Assembly: GCF_910596095.1 (NCBI RefSeq)
Contig: NC_056536.1
Location: 15,704,791 to 15,768,790 of the forward strand
Source: Thunnus maccoyii
Lineage: Eukaryota; Chordata; Actinopteri; Scombriformes; Scombridae
DNA: 64,000 nt
Direction: 5' to 3'
Shown here: one piece after another, positions 25,801 through 37,638 of the stretch
Position numbering within the stretch: the stretch's first letter is position 1
How the letters are laid out: every line of letters begins with the position of its first letter
Program-made: the position numbers and the translations under genes
Notes under the pieces: generated by a model
The model's input: only the letters and a program-made list of their open reading frames with translations
Told to the model about the DNA's origin: nothing
Database searches by the model: none

Positions 25801-27496
25801 TGAGAGAGAGAAGTGCAATAGAGAAAAAGTAAAAGGATCTACAGACTTCTCGATCCAAAGCTGTTATCAGCTCTGCAGGAAAAGTCCCAGCACAGATTTC
25901 GCCTTTACTCTCGGTGCTCTGGACATTCAGTCCCTGCAGCCTCAGCCTGAGAAGATACTAAAAATATCTAGGGCAAATGTCTGAATCCTGTTTTAAGTTA
26001 ATTCACTCCAACAGAGTTCTAGGCGTACAGCACTCTGCCAAACACTCTCAGCCAACTGGGCTTCATAAAATGGTAATGAGAACTCTGCTGTCTGCTGACA
26101 ATGAGATAGACGCAGCTAACACAGATGCACTGGCAGCAGATCTAGATTGGCTGCTTATTTCGCTGTTAGAAAAATGCTGCATACTGGAAAAGAGAATCTG
26201 CTTGGAAAATATTTTTATGATAGTTTGACTTTGCCTGTCTGGCTCAGTGTGTGCAAAACCATTCAGTCATAACTGAGCAGTTTCCTCTGATGACATTGGG
26301 CGCCATAGTCTGGCAAATGATGGAGCTGTGGGCCCTACTTGTCCTGTCATCACTGCTGAGGATGCTTCATATTCAATAGCAGCAAAAATCAAAACAGCAG
26401 ATCAATTTATCATAACCGGTCTATTTAGGAATAGCAATTTAAAAACTCAAGAAGAAGTGTTCCATTGGCTCCGATAAAGTGAGCTCCAAAGCACGTTAGC
26501 TGCTATTTCTGTAATCTAGCTGCTCTTTGCTGCAGTCCCCAGTGAATAGCAAACATCTTTTGTTAACACTTTGAGACCTGTGTAAGACCTCAACTCTCTG
26601 GGGGCTTCTGAAGGTATTAATATTTCACTCACTGTACATGAGATAAAACTTAAAAGACCATCAAACTGACAGAGAGTGTTTATCTGAAGGCCAGCTGACA
26701 CAACAGATGGGGTGAGATGAATGTGGATCCAAATGTTTTCGATCTCAGTGGAGAGAATGGAAATCTGCATTTCTTCCTTGTGTAACGAGATGCAAAGAAT
26801 TCACTGCCTCCTACTGAGTAAACACAACTCAAGATACTGCTGTGCCTGAGCAGTTAATGTGAGGTAACAGCAGTGTTTCATAACTCAGCTTCATTCCAAT
26901 CAAATAATGTTCTGCAATGTGTTTTTTTTACTATTTGTGTTGGTAATAAATGTATTCTTTCCTTCGTAGCTGTATGGTTGTTCTTTGTATTTATCTGTGA
27001 TCGCTCCTGTTTCTATTCTGTTCTGTTTTATGAGTCTATTATGTGATTCTAAATCCAATATTTCTGTTACACTTAATGACTTAAGTGGCCTCCTGATTAG
27101 TTGTAATCTGTATATACTGTATATGACCTGTGAAATTCCTTTTGTAAACACTGACTGAGACAGCCTGCTGTGTCAAAACGTTGCTTTGTCATCCTAATAA
27201 ATAAATGCATTGGAGTTACAGTTGGCTTCACTGTCTATTTGACCTGTGTGGTCTGCTGTCATGGTATCGCAGCGCTGAGTGCTGCACTGTCTCAGTGGAT
27301 ATTTTAAGTCTTTGAAGTCTGTTAAACAAGACAAGAGGTAATGAAGACGAATGGAGGTTTGCTGTTTAGCTTCATTATTGGAAATCATTCTTCTGTATAA
27401 ATGTGCAGCTCTGTGCTTTTAGACTTCAGAGGGAGCGTCTGCAGTCGTCTTAGTCATGCGAGACAACAGCAATTTGTTTCACCTTTGATTCATACC
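22881..27496. other. Intergenic, no genes recognised
   Basis: No exon-like open frame, RNA gene or confident repeat. At 27140-27220 the order CCTGCTGTGTCAAAACGTTG then ATAAATGCATTGGAGTTAC resembles the tail of a known fish repeat, but only weakly. Confidence 0.45.
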
Positions 27497-27836
27497 TTAA
27501 AAGGATATGTCTGGAAATCTTCTATATTTCTCTAACTGTCAACAAATCTGTGCAGAGCCAAACCAACAATGAATTGATGCTCCTTACAAGTATTGTGTGT
27601 TTATCCAAAGCCTGATATATCTTATTCCTCTGTGCTGTAGACTTCCGTTGTTGTTTAGAAACTATTGAAAACAGTCAATGAACCACACTGCTGCACTGGG
27701 TGACATGTGTCTTCACCACGACGATTACGGTCACGTTACTTTGTTTAGAAATGGCTCGGAAGACTAATAACAGTGATCACGTTTTCAGTCTCCAAAGAGT
27801 AGTTCTGTGTAAGGCAGAAACCAGCCGTATCCTTTA
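27497..27836. mobile_element. TTAA-flanked MITE, about 340 bp
   Basis: The left edge is TTAAAAGGATATGTCTGG and the right edge CCAGCCGTATCCTTTAA, an imperfect terminal inverted repeat inside TTAA. There is no coding capacity. The termini resemble those of the elements at 30079 and 31621. Confidence 0.6.
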
Positions 27837-27869
27837 AGTTTATATGAATAACACACACTGACTTACCAA

Positions 27870-28030
27870 CCTATTAGATACACAGTCATTGTCAAACTTT
27901 GTTTGTGAAGCTTGTAATGTTCTGTTTTGGTTGACAACACATCAGAAAGGAGTTGATTCAACTCTATAGCCATTTTTCAGTGGTGTTGTATTAGCCTGCA
28001 GGTGTTTCTAATGTTTTGTTCACCTCTCAG
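27870..28030 (+). mobile_element. Diverged interspersed repeat, copy 2
   Basis: GTTGACAACACATCAGAAAG, GAGTTGATTCAACTC, GTGGTGTTGTATTAG and GGTGTTTCTAATGTTTTG occur in the same order as in the copy at 19480-19650. Confidence 0.6.
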
Positions 28031-28510
28031 TTTAGTTCAGATCTTTATTGACCCACCAGAGTAAAGTCTTTTTGTAGAAAGGCCTCTTCAAAAAACATTA
28101 ACAGTATAAAAACACAACAAGACAATAAAAGACTTTAAAAGTGTCGGTTCTGTACACACAATACAGACAATAACGATGTATGTTAAAAGCAAAGAAAACA
28201 GCAACATGAAGAATAAAGATAAGAAAAATAAGCTGTGTGAGGAATCAAGAGTCAATTTATAATATGTTAGAAATAAGAGCACTTATTGCACACGGGATTA
28301 ATGAAAACTTGAACCTGTTGCACCTAATTTTTGGAAACCTGAATCACTGACCAGTGGGCAAGATGTCAAATTCCTTAAACTGGTCTCCAAGTTTCTGGTC
28401 TGGATTTACATACAGTGCTTACAGTAAGGGGGACAGAATAGTAGACAGGGGTTGTAAACTAGCCTCGGTTATAAATGCTGTGGTATGTGGTATTGGTCAA
28501 CACCAATAAA

Positions 28511-28570
28511 CATTAAATAAATTAGAAACACCCGTCAGTAGAGTGCAATCCAGCACGACATCACCACCAG
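28511..28570 (-). mobile_element. Diverged interspersed repeat, copy 3 (inverted)
   Basis: Read on the minus strand it gives GTGGTGATGTCGTGCTGG then GGGTGTTTCTAATTTATTT. This is the second half of the same family, in opposite orientation to the copy 500 bp to its left. Confidence 0.5.
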
Positions 28571-30078
28571 AGTTTTAAAAGTGACCGCAAAGTCTGAACA
28601 TTATCAGCTTAACAATAGGACAGGATTTGTTGCAGTGCTTTTGTATTTGATTGCATCTATTTAACAGATGTACCCAATAAACAAATCACTATATATCTGA
28701 TTCAGCTTTAATGAGACAACTGCAGTCATGTATATTAAGTGTGTCCTGTACTTGTACATGGGAGCTACAGTCCATTCTAATTTACTTTCCCTGCCCCCAT
28801 ATGTGTCTGATGAAGACCTCCCTGTATGACCTTTAAAACTGTTGAATCAGCCGTCTCAGTCCTCCATGGAGCCCTAACACGTGCACAGATTCACCTCAGT
28901 TTACACTGGCTGTAATTGATGCTGAGCAGGCCATCCATAAGCATTAAATATTGGCATCTGGCAGGGACACAGGAAGTGGCAGAGAGATGAGATAAAAGAG
29001 CATTTTTCATGCACTCCCCTCTCTGAGGTGGAGGCACTCTAAGATGTTTACCTGAACATTTTCCTTTATTTTTTTTATGTGCGCACATCTGGCTCTTTTA
29101 AAATTTATGCAAATCACGTCAACTATGGGCACTTTTAATTTTACCAAAGTAATTTTCAGCAGAACATTTAACATGGAAGTAATGAAATAAACAAAATTCA
29201 ACAGATAAGTTCTGAAGATACATGTGTTATGCTTAAATATAATCCTCAGAACAGAAAATTATATATTTATTCAGTTCCTCTGATTTACTAATCAAAGTAC
29301 TGTAGAAAAATACATTTGTATGTGTTGTGAATTTTCTGTGAATTTGATATACTCCCACTGTGCCAAACTGTATTGGTGCATATTTCAAACACACAAGGCA
29401 ATAAAGCCTTTGAGCCTATAGAATAAAACACACTTTGCTTGTGTTTTCATCGACTCAATTAGTACAAACACTATTACTGTATGATGAGATTGTAAATATA
29501 ATGTGTTGTATATTATATTTTTGGTATTTTGATATTGGGTTACACAAATAAAATTGATTTATTATATTTTAGGGTGTGAGAATATTAAAAATGGAAATTG
29601 TGTTAGTCTTAGAGCCAAAAAAGCTGTGAAGCCAGATGAAAAGGTTGAGGTTGGAAAAGACAACAGACAGGAATCTGAAACAACAATGAGAGCAAGAATA
29701 GCATCATCCTGGGAAAAAAGACAGGGAGAGATGCCATAAAAGTGTCTTTCATGTCAGCCCAGCTGGAGCTGCATGAATAATTTCAGCGAGTAACAACCAT
29801 TTTCTGTTGCACTGTGTGAATCCACAGTTTTGTAAATGATAACGGACCAAAAAGTGGGTTAGCCAAAAATCCAACTGAGAGGAAATCTTTTATATATGCC
29901 ATCAGTCATTTTAGATTGCCCACTGCCTTCTCTCATCACCTAAAATACAGCCACTTATCCTTTAAGAAGCTGCAGCACTAATGCAATGACAACTGCCAAC
30001 ATTCATAACTTGACTGAAGACAGAAACTTCTATTTTTTCAACTTCGATTGAGACAGAGTGAATGAGACATACTCTGAC
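28571..30078. other. Intergenic, nothing recognised
   Basis: AT-rich. No exon or RNA gene seen. A short segment at 29370-29410 (AAGGCAATAAAGCCTTTGAG) may be a retroelement tail but is too short to call. Confidence 0.45.
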
Positions 30079-30631
30079 TTAAAGGATAGGTTCAACTCTG
30101 TCCTAAAACAGTATTCAGGTGCCCAAATGAACACTGGCATGTTTTTCTTGCTTTAATCATTCCTCCTGTCCATACAGTGATGACAACATCCACAGCTCTT
30201 CTCCCGTACAAAAATATATTTAAACATTTATGTGAAGCTAATATGAAGCTTCGGCTGCTAAAATTAGTCAGATCAAGTCAATATCTTTCAGTAACCGTCT
30301 TTTTAGTTTGAAATTCCCTCTTTTTGTCACAATCCATCCACTACAGATGAAAAGGAAAACACTGTCCGTCGCAACACAAAGAGGGAATCTTAAACTAAAA
30401 AGACTGTAACTGTGGAAGATATCCACTTTATTTGATTAATTCAGATGGCTGAAGCCTCATTTTATGTTCAGATAAACCTTTCAATAAATTTTTGCTCAAA
30501 ATGAGGACTGTGGATTTTTCCCCCATCACTTACAATGTATTCACCATAATGGTCAGTATGAACAGGAGGAATGATTACAGCAAGCAAACAGTTTTAAAAC
30601 TGTCTTGAAAAATTGTGAATCAATCCTTTAA
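30079..30631. mobile_element. Fold-back MITE with TTAA flanks, about 550 bp
   Basis: TTAA at 30079-30082 and 30628-30631. The ends are AAAGGATAGGTTC on the left and an imperfect complement (GAATCAATCCTTT) on the right. Long inner inverted repeats pair TTGCTTTAATCATTCCTCCT (left) with AGGAGGAATGATTACAGCAA (right). Further inverted matches lie toward the centre, such as AAATTCCCTCTTTTTG against AAAGAGGGAATCTT. No coding capacity. Confidence 0.8.
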
Positions 30632-31620
30632 TCCGTATCTGACTTGCACACTTGTTCTCTTTCACTGTCTCTCTGTGCAAATATGCTAAGCTGCCTAATC
30701 CTGAGGGGTGGGGAGGGGGAGAAGAGTTAAACTGCTATCAAAGTGAGTGGTACTGACAATCTCATATTTTATATTTACTGACTTAACTTTGCTTTTAAGA
30801 GATTGCAAACCCTGCAGACAAAGGTCAAACTGCTCGCTACTGTTGCAGGACATTTGGAATGAAAGGCTGCGAATCTCCGGAGCCTCAAGGTCTGGTGACA
30901 ACTTAAACATCCTGTACCTTCACAGCTCTTTGTAGCTATAAAATGTTCTTTTATTGATTATATAAGAAATAAAAATGATCTTGTACATGCTTTTATACAG
31001 TAAGTTAATACTGCAGAGACAGTGTATTGATCGTAGGTCCATGAGAGTAAAGCTACCGTTCAATTTACTGTAAATTAATCTGTTGCAGGTACATGGGAGT
31101 ATCCACTAGAGCGACCGTGTTGCCACATAGTGTTTATAATGAGCCAGCTAATGAGGAGCTGTTACCCACAGCCATGTACAGATTGACATCTCGATACCTG
31201 GATTTTCACCAACCTGCTGTTTTGCCCTGTTAATAAACTGTAGACTAATCTCACTGGGGATACTCACATCAACTTAATACACTCAGACTGGGCTTCAGGC
31301 CTGCTGTGTGTGTGTGCGTGCGCGTGTGTCTGTGTCTGTGTGTGTGTGTGTGCATGTCCTGGTGCCTCATTAGCAGTGAGGCAAAATGTTATTCTGGCGT
31401 TTGTCTGCCTTACCATCCAGACTGTAATAGACCCAAACAAGGTTACCCCCATTTTTCTGCAGCTGCTCAGTGCCAACCCCTTCAAGGCTGCTGTCAGCAA
31501 CTCACCAACAAAACACACCACACGTCCACAGTCACCCACAATAACAGCAGAACATTTCTCCAGCCTATTCCCATCGGGCAATATAACAGAGAGTGTGTGA
31601 AACGTAGGGGGAGGCCGCTA
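30632..31620. other. Intergenic with a TG microsatellite
   Basis: No gene recognised. Contains the TG-rich repeat at 31304-31352. Open frames across that repeat are artefacts. Confidence 0.5.
31304..31352. repeat. TG microsatellite (interrupted)
   Basis: About 49 bp of TG units interrupted by CG and TC. Confidence 0.95.
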
Positions 31621-31970
31621 AAGTTAAGTGGTAATTCTGGTATTTTTCAACCTGGATCCTATTTTCCCATCATTTGGAGTCTAAGTGACTAACTCATTTC
31701 AGACGGCAGCCGTGAAAGGGGCTGCAATGTAATCCTTGGGGGCAATTGCACCCTTCAAAGTACGTCAAAAAACAATCAATTTAGTGGATGTACTTTGAGG
31801 AGCGCAATTGGCCCCAAGGATTAGATTGCAACCTGTTTCGCAGCTGCTGGCTGAAGCGATCTCGCTCAATACTGGACCAATTCCAAAAATGTTTGTTCCT
31901 GTTAGACACTTAGACCCCAGATGATGGAAAAATAGGGTCCAGGTTGAAAAATATTGGAATTATCCTTTGA
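31621..31970. mobile_element. MITE with long terminal inverted repeats
   Basis: The left TIR (GGTAATTCTGGTATTTTTCA, then CCTATTTTCCCATCATTTGG) is matched at the right by TTGAAAAATATTGGAATTATCC and its inner complement over more than 55 bp, at roughly 85 % identity by eye. A second inner inverted pair (TGTAATCCTTGGGGGCAATT against AATTGGCCCCAAGGATTAGA) shows the fold-back form. Flanks are TTAA-like (TTAA left, TTGA right). Confidence 0.8.
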
Positions 31971-34900
31971 AGTTTTCTTGCAGCATCGTGGGTGCGGTAA
32001 CAGTGCTGTGAAACAATCGAACAGATCCTCCGCAGTACATCCATCTCTTTGCTATCCTGTTCCATACATGCATTATGCACATGGGGACCACTTTGTTAAA
32101 TCATGAGCAAAAGCTTAATTTGTCATGCACATTGATACACTGAAGCATATTGCAGTCCTGTGAGTACATGTTCTTTGGAGCCTTATGATCAATAATGCAT
32201 CATGTCTTTTATTACGGTTTAGTGTGGGGGGCACCCTTGGCACGCATTAGCACTTCTTTTATCTGTGACATCTGTAGAAATTAAAAGCAAAATTACTGTG
32301 ATCACATCTGATGAATTGGAATCATATAAACTGTGAATTATTGAATTTCCACTCAGAGACTCATTTTCTTTGACATAACCTCACATGAAGACTCGCCATA
32401 AGCGCAGTGGAGTCATGCTTCACTCGAATATAGCCTTTTCCTTCACCCATTTTGTACTTTCGCTCAAGGCTGTAGCAGCAGACTTGAAACTACTCACAAC
32501 CCATTTTCATGGCTGACATGAATGATGCTTTTACAGCAGATTTTCATGATCAAATCTCTGGGCCATTTCAGTAATGCACCTACAATACTAGTTCTTTGTT
32601 GTGTAACGAAGAAGAGTTTCTGAAAAGCTTCTTAATGCTTAAGTCCTCTTTCTTCTTCCTCTGTGTGTCCGAGGGACAATTTAATATAAACGCTAGACTG
32701 CTTCTGTGAAATCTTGTTGTGATCTACATGAGAAGAGTAATGGAAGAGAGTCAACAGAACTGACAGGAAAGCGATCGAAAATCTGTCATCACTGCAGGAA
32801 ACCAGTCATGCAAAACGTGTTACATGCACAGATTGAGGCAATGTATATAAATCTGATCGCTGGGTGATCACATCTGTCCTCGCTCACCTGGAAATAGAAA
32901 GGATACACAGCTGAATGTTCTCGTTGTTGATAGGACGTTTGTGAGGAGTTGTCAGCTAGTTGTCAAGTGAGGGACGACAGGAAGATCTCTCTGTGCAGTA
33001 AAGCCCACAAACAAATCTGTCTGCTTCAGCAAAACTGAAACAAATCTCGGGGCTTAACTAAAATCTGCTTTCGCACAAAAGCTTTTTACCCATTGCTCAG
33101 GGTATGAATATTAGTTATGCCTTTGCCAGAATTAAATTATTAAACACAGCACTACACAAATTCAATACAGCACAAGAAACTTGCTTAAATCACCTTTACA
33201 CAGCCGACCTTCAACCACTCTTGAGTATTTAGTCTGGTGCATGTGGGTGCAGTGCAAACAAAATTATTTTTTGTGACATTTTTAACATTTAAGTAACAAC
33301 ACCATCAATCGATGAGTCAGAAACTTATCCGTGGCTGTTTCTTGTGTAATTTTCATATAGTTAATTCTGTTATTCCCTCCTCTGAGGCTGTGGATCAATA
33401 TCAGTATGTTTACTTTCCCCTTCAGGAACACAGGTTACATCTGTTTTGATTAAAGACTGATACGACGGATAAATTGGCTTGGGCCCGACTTCCGCCCATG
33501 GAGAGACAATTAACGAATGTCTCCAGCCTTATTCAGCTTTTATGATGCTTGTTAGGACCGTACAGTCTACGAGAGCTCTGCTATGATTTTCTCCATGTCT
33601 GGGTCTTACCAAGAGAAATTTAAAATGACTTGGAGCCCTGCAGGAAGACAATTAGAGTCATTTTTTTTCTCTGTATGCAGCGTTGCCGTGACAGCAAGCT
33701 ATGAGCACACTGCTATGCATAATGCAATCCCTAAAACTGCACCCTCCACTGGTCCGTGGGGGATCTTCAGCAGGCTGCCTGCACGCCACACCACTCAGCC
33801 CACTCCTGAAAGTCTAATGAACTGAGCACATCAAACCAGATGAATGGGGGAATCAAATGGCACTTGTAACCCGCGTTATATTGTGGTGCGACATGGCTTG
33901 AGGCCTGGCAAGAAAATAGCTGCTCCTACACCTCTGATACAAGGTGTTACAGTAGTGTGGTGGTTACCAAGACTGGCTGTAAAGAGGGTTAGACAGCAAT
34001 CACGCTGTACTGTGGTGTTGTGTCAAAATGAAAAACAGCAAGAGCACAAAAAGAGAGGTCATGAAATTCCTAGCGGAGACGACAGCGTGGAAGGGGATGA
34101 AGTCATGAAAACAAAATAAAGACACAGTAATACAGAGGGAGGGAGTGAGCGAGTGACAGAGAGATGAACAGACAAAGACAGATGGAATGAGAAGTGAAGT
34201 GAGAGTGCGTGCCAAAATGAGAAGTGTTCTCACCAGCTTGTTTAAGCTGGCAACTTGCTCTTAGCCCCTGAGGGACATCTTGGGCTTCTCACACATGTCC
34301 ATAAATATCTCTGCAGGAGTGTGTGTGTACAACACCACTGCATCATGCTTGGGGGGATATAAGAAATAAGGCTGCCACCGTCTCTGACGGTACAAATGTG
34401 TCGTCTCAGATGAATGGAGGCAATGGAGATAGTGCACGTTGCTCATAATTTATGCAGGATCGATAAAGAGAGATGCAAGAGATAAGAGAGCTCGGAGAAA
34501 GCATCAGATGGGACCATTTTTAGAATCTACAGGACAATGCGGGAGTCACCAAATTTAATGTAATCATCAATGCCACTGCTGAGAACATCAGACAATGTTA
34601 CACCTGCAGTGCTTATGACTAGTTTAAAGTTCTAGTCTATAGCACAGAAGAAAGTTTGAAAAGGTCAAATTGGCAAACTGAGGTCAGTAAAAGTTTATGT
34701 GGAGGATTTAAAGCATTGCAGTTAATAACATTGGAGCAGATCACTGACTGCCGCCATCTGCCTTCGTAGCTTTACTGCTGCTGTCTGACAGCGCTTTTGT
34801 TTTTCTCTGCATAACAACATGACAGAAGACTCATCCTCCTGACCTCAGCAACCTTTGGCTTGACGCATGTAAACAGTGCATCTGTTTTTCTTTTATTCTT

Positions 34901-36794
34901 ATCACCCTGCTTATATTCTTATCTAGTGAACCTGTGATTTTGTATATATAAGTGCATAAATACTGGTTTAAAAAAATATGTGCTGGGGCTCAGATGTGTT
35001 AATGAGGATGTTCAATCATTTAGACTGTGAACACACAAGGGACAAATATGGAAATAAATCCAGGACTTTATCAATCTATCCCTGACAAAGTCTGATATGT
35101 TGTATTATATAATAAATTAGTGTGTTGTCAATAAACCTAAACCAACATTTGTGAGGGTGTTGTTGAATGAGAAATGACACCCTATATGTGGTATTTCTTC
35201 CTGGCTGTATTACTGTTCATCTGGATCATCTCAAAACCTGTCATATAGCATGAGCCTGGTGTCATGGATGTATATTAATATTCATTGGATCAATATTCTC
35301 CTCAAGTTGAAGCACTGCCACTGTACTATACTAACTGCACGTGTCTTTTTTTACTACATGTGCCAGATGTGACTGTGCTCACTACTCACGCAATGCAAAA
35401 AAGGAAAAGATGTGCAGATAAACTTATGTTCCAATAACAAAAAATTAATCATAAATAAGGGAAATTAGTTTTTAAAATACTGTGAAGTATCATAATCTAA
35501 AAATCAACTCAAGCAGTAAAATTGTAATTAATTACTTGCTGACTTGTCTCTCGGCTGTATAAAGCTGCCCCCTGCAGCGTGCACTAATGTAAAGGGCACC
35601 CAGCTGTGTGACTTATCTCAAAACATAAGATGGGGATAGTAACAGTGTGTGTCTGTGTGTGTGTGTGTGTGTGTGTGAGTCAGATAATTAACTGTAAAGT
35701 AGAGTATGATTAATGTGCTTCTGGGAAAGAGGAGAGGATACACGCTGTGTGATAAGGGAAGAATGTTCAGCAATCCCAGGTATAATCCTGAAAAGTGAGC
35801 GGTGTGCAAACGCAAGGGGAGGGTACTGTGGGTCGCTGTCACCATAGCAACACCTCCATTTAGTAGTACCCCCCCCCCCCCTCCACTATACTGAAAAATA
35901 ATTTACAAATATTACAAATAGTTGGGTGTGACTGTTAAATGCAGGATTATATTTTTTTTCATTAATGCATCATGACAGATGAGTCAGCCTGTGTTTTAGA
36001 GAGGAAGTAATCCATCAAATCATTATAATCTGATCCGCTCGATTTTATACATTTATACATTACATTGCTTTTAGTTTATTCTCTGTCATAGAGGAAGAAT
36101 AAGCCTGTTAGAAGATTCAATACATTTTTTACGTCTTCCAGTGGATGAAAAAAATGAATAGTGTATAGTAGACTTTACAATTAAAGTGTTTGTTTGTTTT
36201 TTAATTTACAGGGTAAATTAGAATGAGCATGAAATACATACATATTTAACTTGACAAAATACCTTCTACATCCTCCCAGAATCTGTCATATTATTATTTA
36301 GTTAACAGATAAATGTTCTGTAGGCTCATTGTCTTTTTCCCAAAATCCTAATTGTCATACACAGTTGTTTCCTCTCTCTTGGCGCCATCTTATGGAGAAA
36401 AGAACACAATTCTGTCAGTTTCAGAGAAATGCTGTATATCTGGTACATTTTTAATTCAGCAAACTTTTTGTGGATCCACAAAGTCAACCTTATAGAGAGC
36501 CACATGTAGCATTTTGTTTATTATTAATTGCTAAGATAGACCTGTTGATAGGTTTGCTGTTTGCATTTAAAATTGCAACATGCAACACGTTTTTTTAAAA
36601 TATCTTTTCAGACAGGAAAAAAGAACATTTAAATGTATCATAAAATATATTTATTTATTTAATATAAATATATTCATAATATATTTACATAATATAATAA
36701 AAATGTATAATACAATATTTTAATTTTTCTCATTCCAAACAATCCAGGCGCTGGCTTTAGAAATAACAGCTTGATCACCGTAAGATATTAGTAG
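31971..36794. other. Intergenic, no genes recognised
   Basis: No exon-like frame with a recognisable domain and no RNA gene. Holds a TG microsatellite at 35645-35677, a run of 13 C at 35869-35881, and an AT-rich stretch at 36640-36730. Compact regulatory elements could lie here but cannot be recognised from one genome. Confidence 0.45.
35645..35677. repeat. TG microsatellite
   Basis: About 33 bp of TG units with one TC interruption. Confidence 0.95.
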
Positions 36795-37092
36795 AGCCGC
36801 AACAAATAATCAAGTAATCAATCAAATGCCAACTATTAAATTAATCGCCAGCTATTTTGATAATTGATTAATCGTTTTGAGTCATTTTTAAGAAAAAAAA
36901 TATCTTCAAATTCTCTGATTCCAGCTTCTCACATGTGAATATGTTCTGGTTTCTTTAGTCCTCTTTGGGTTGTGGGCAGAATTAGACATTTGATGACGTC
37001 ACATCGGGCTCTGGGAAACGGTGATAGAGATTTATCACCATTTTCTGCCTTTTTATCGACAGATTAATCGATACGGAGCACAATTAAGTCAA
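36795..37092. mobile_element. hAT-like MITE fragment upstream of dclre1b
   Basis: TAGAGCCGCAACAAATAATC, TTTTGATAATTGATTAATCG, CAGCTTCTCACATGTGAATA, GTTCTGGTTTCTTTAGTCC and CGACAGATTAATCGATACGG occur in the order of a common teleost repeat whose ends read TAGGGCTGCAAC. It is nearly full length but lacks the right terminus. Related fragments lie at 38078-38220 and 63700-63890. Confidence 0.7.
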
Positions 37093-37094
37093 AG

Positions 37095-37638
37095 GAAAAA
37101 TAGACATGCATTTGACCTCCCGGTGGCAGTAGTGCAGTAACGTAACACAAACACTGCAATAAACGCGAAGAAGAAGAAAAGGAACCAGGAAGAGGCGTTG
37201 AATAACAAATTGAAAACAGAAATGGCGGGTCTATAATGTCTATAATGTAAGCTGTAACATGTAACGACTGGCCAGATGTTTGTGATGCCGACGGTTGGAC
37301 TGAAGATGTTCACAACGCAAATGAATGGCGTCGCTAAGCAACAAATGGCGGGTTGTTGCTAACTAAAGCTAGCCACATTATGTTTAGCAACGTCCCCTTT
37401 AACGTTAATGTAAGTTAGCTACACGGAGCGTCTTTTCTTTTTATCGCCAACGTCACACTAAGTTGTCACTAAGGCAGTATTTCGATCTGTGTCGTGTATG
37501 CTGGAACAAACTTAAATTCACATGTTATTTCCACACTTCAGTGGGTCTAAATAACGTTCACATACAAATAAATAGCAGTAAAGTTACCGTCAGTCTGGCG
37601 CCGTTTAGCAGCTCACCTGTTGACATCCAGTGAACACA
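37095..37638 (+). promoter_or_regulatory. dclre1b promoter and 5' leader
   Basis: GC- and CpG-richer than the surrounding sequence, ending at the Apollo start codon. Two copies of AAATGGCGGG (within 37219-37229 and at 37343-37352) resemble YY1 sites. Between them GTCGCTAAGCAAC (37330-37342) resembles an RFX X-box, with a perfect AGCAAC half and one mismatch in the other half. TGGCGCC lies about 40 bp before the ATG. No TATA box is evident, as expected for a housekeeping repair gene. Sites were judged by eye only. Confidence 0.45.

Noticed and set aside
25977..26228. An 83-codon frame rich in Asp/Ala/Leu considered as a possible exon
   Set aside because: No matching splice-phase partner nearby and no family resemblance.
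37089..37313. A divergent minus-strand gene upstream of dclre1b
   Set aside because: A 74-codon frame with no recognised motif. It overlaps the dclre1b promoter and the end of a MITE, and does not resemble AP4B1, the human head-to-head neighbour.
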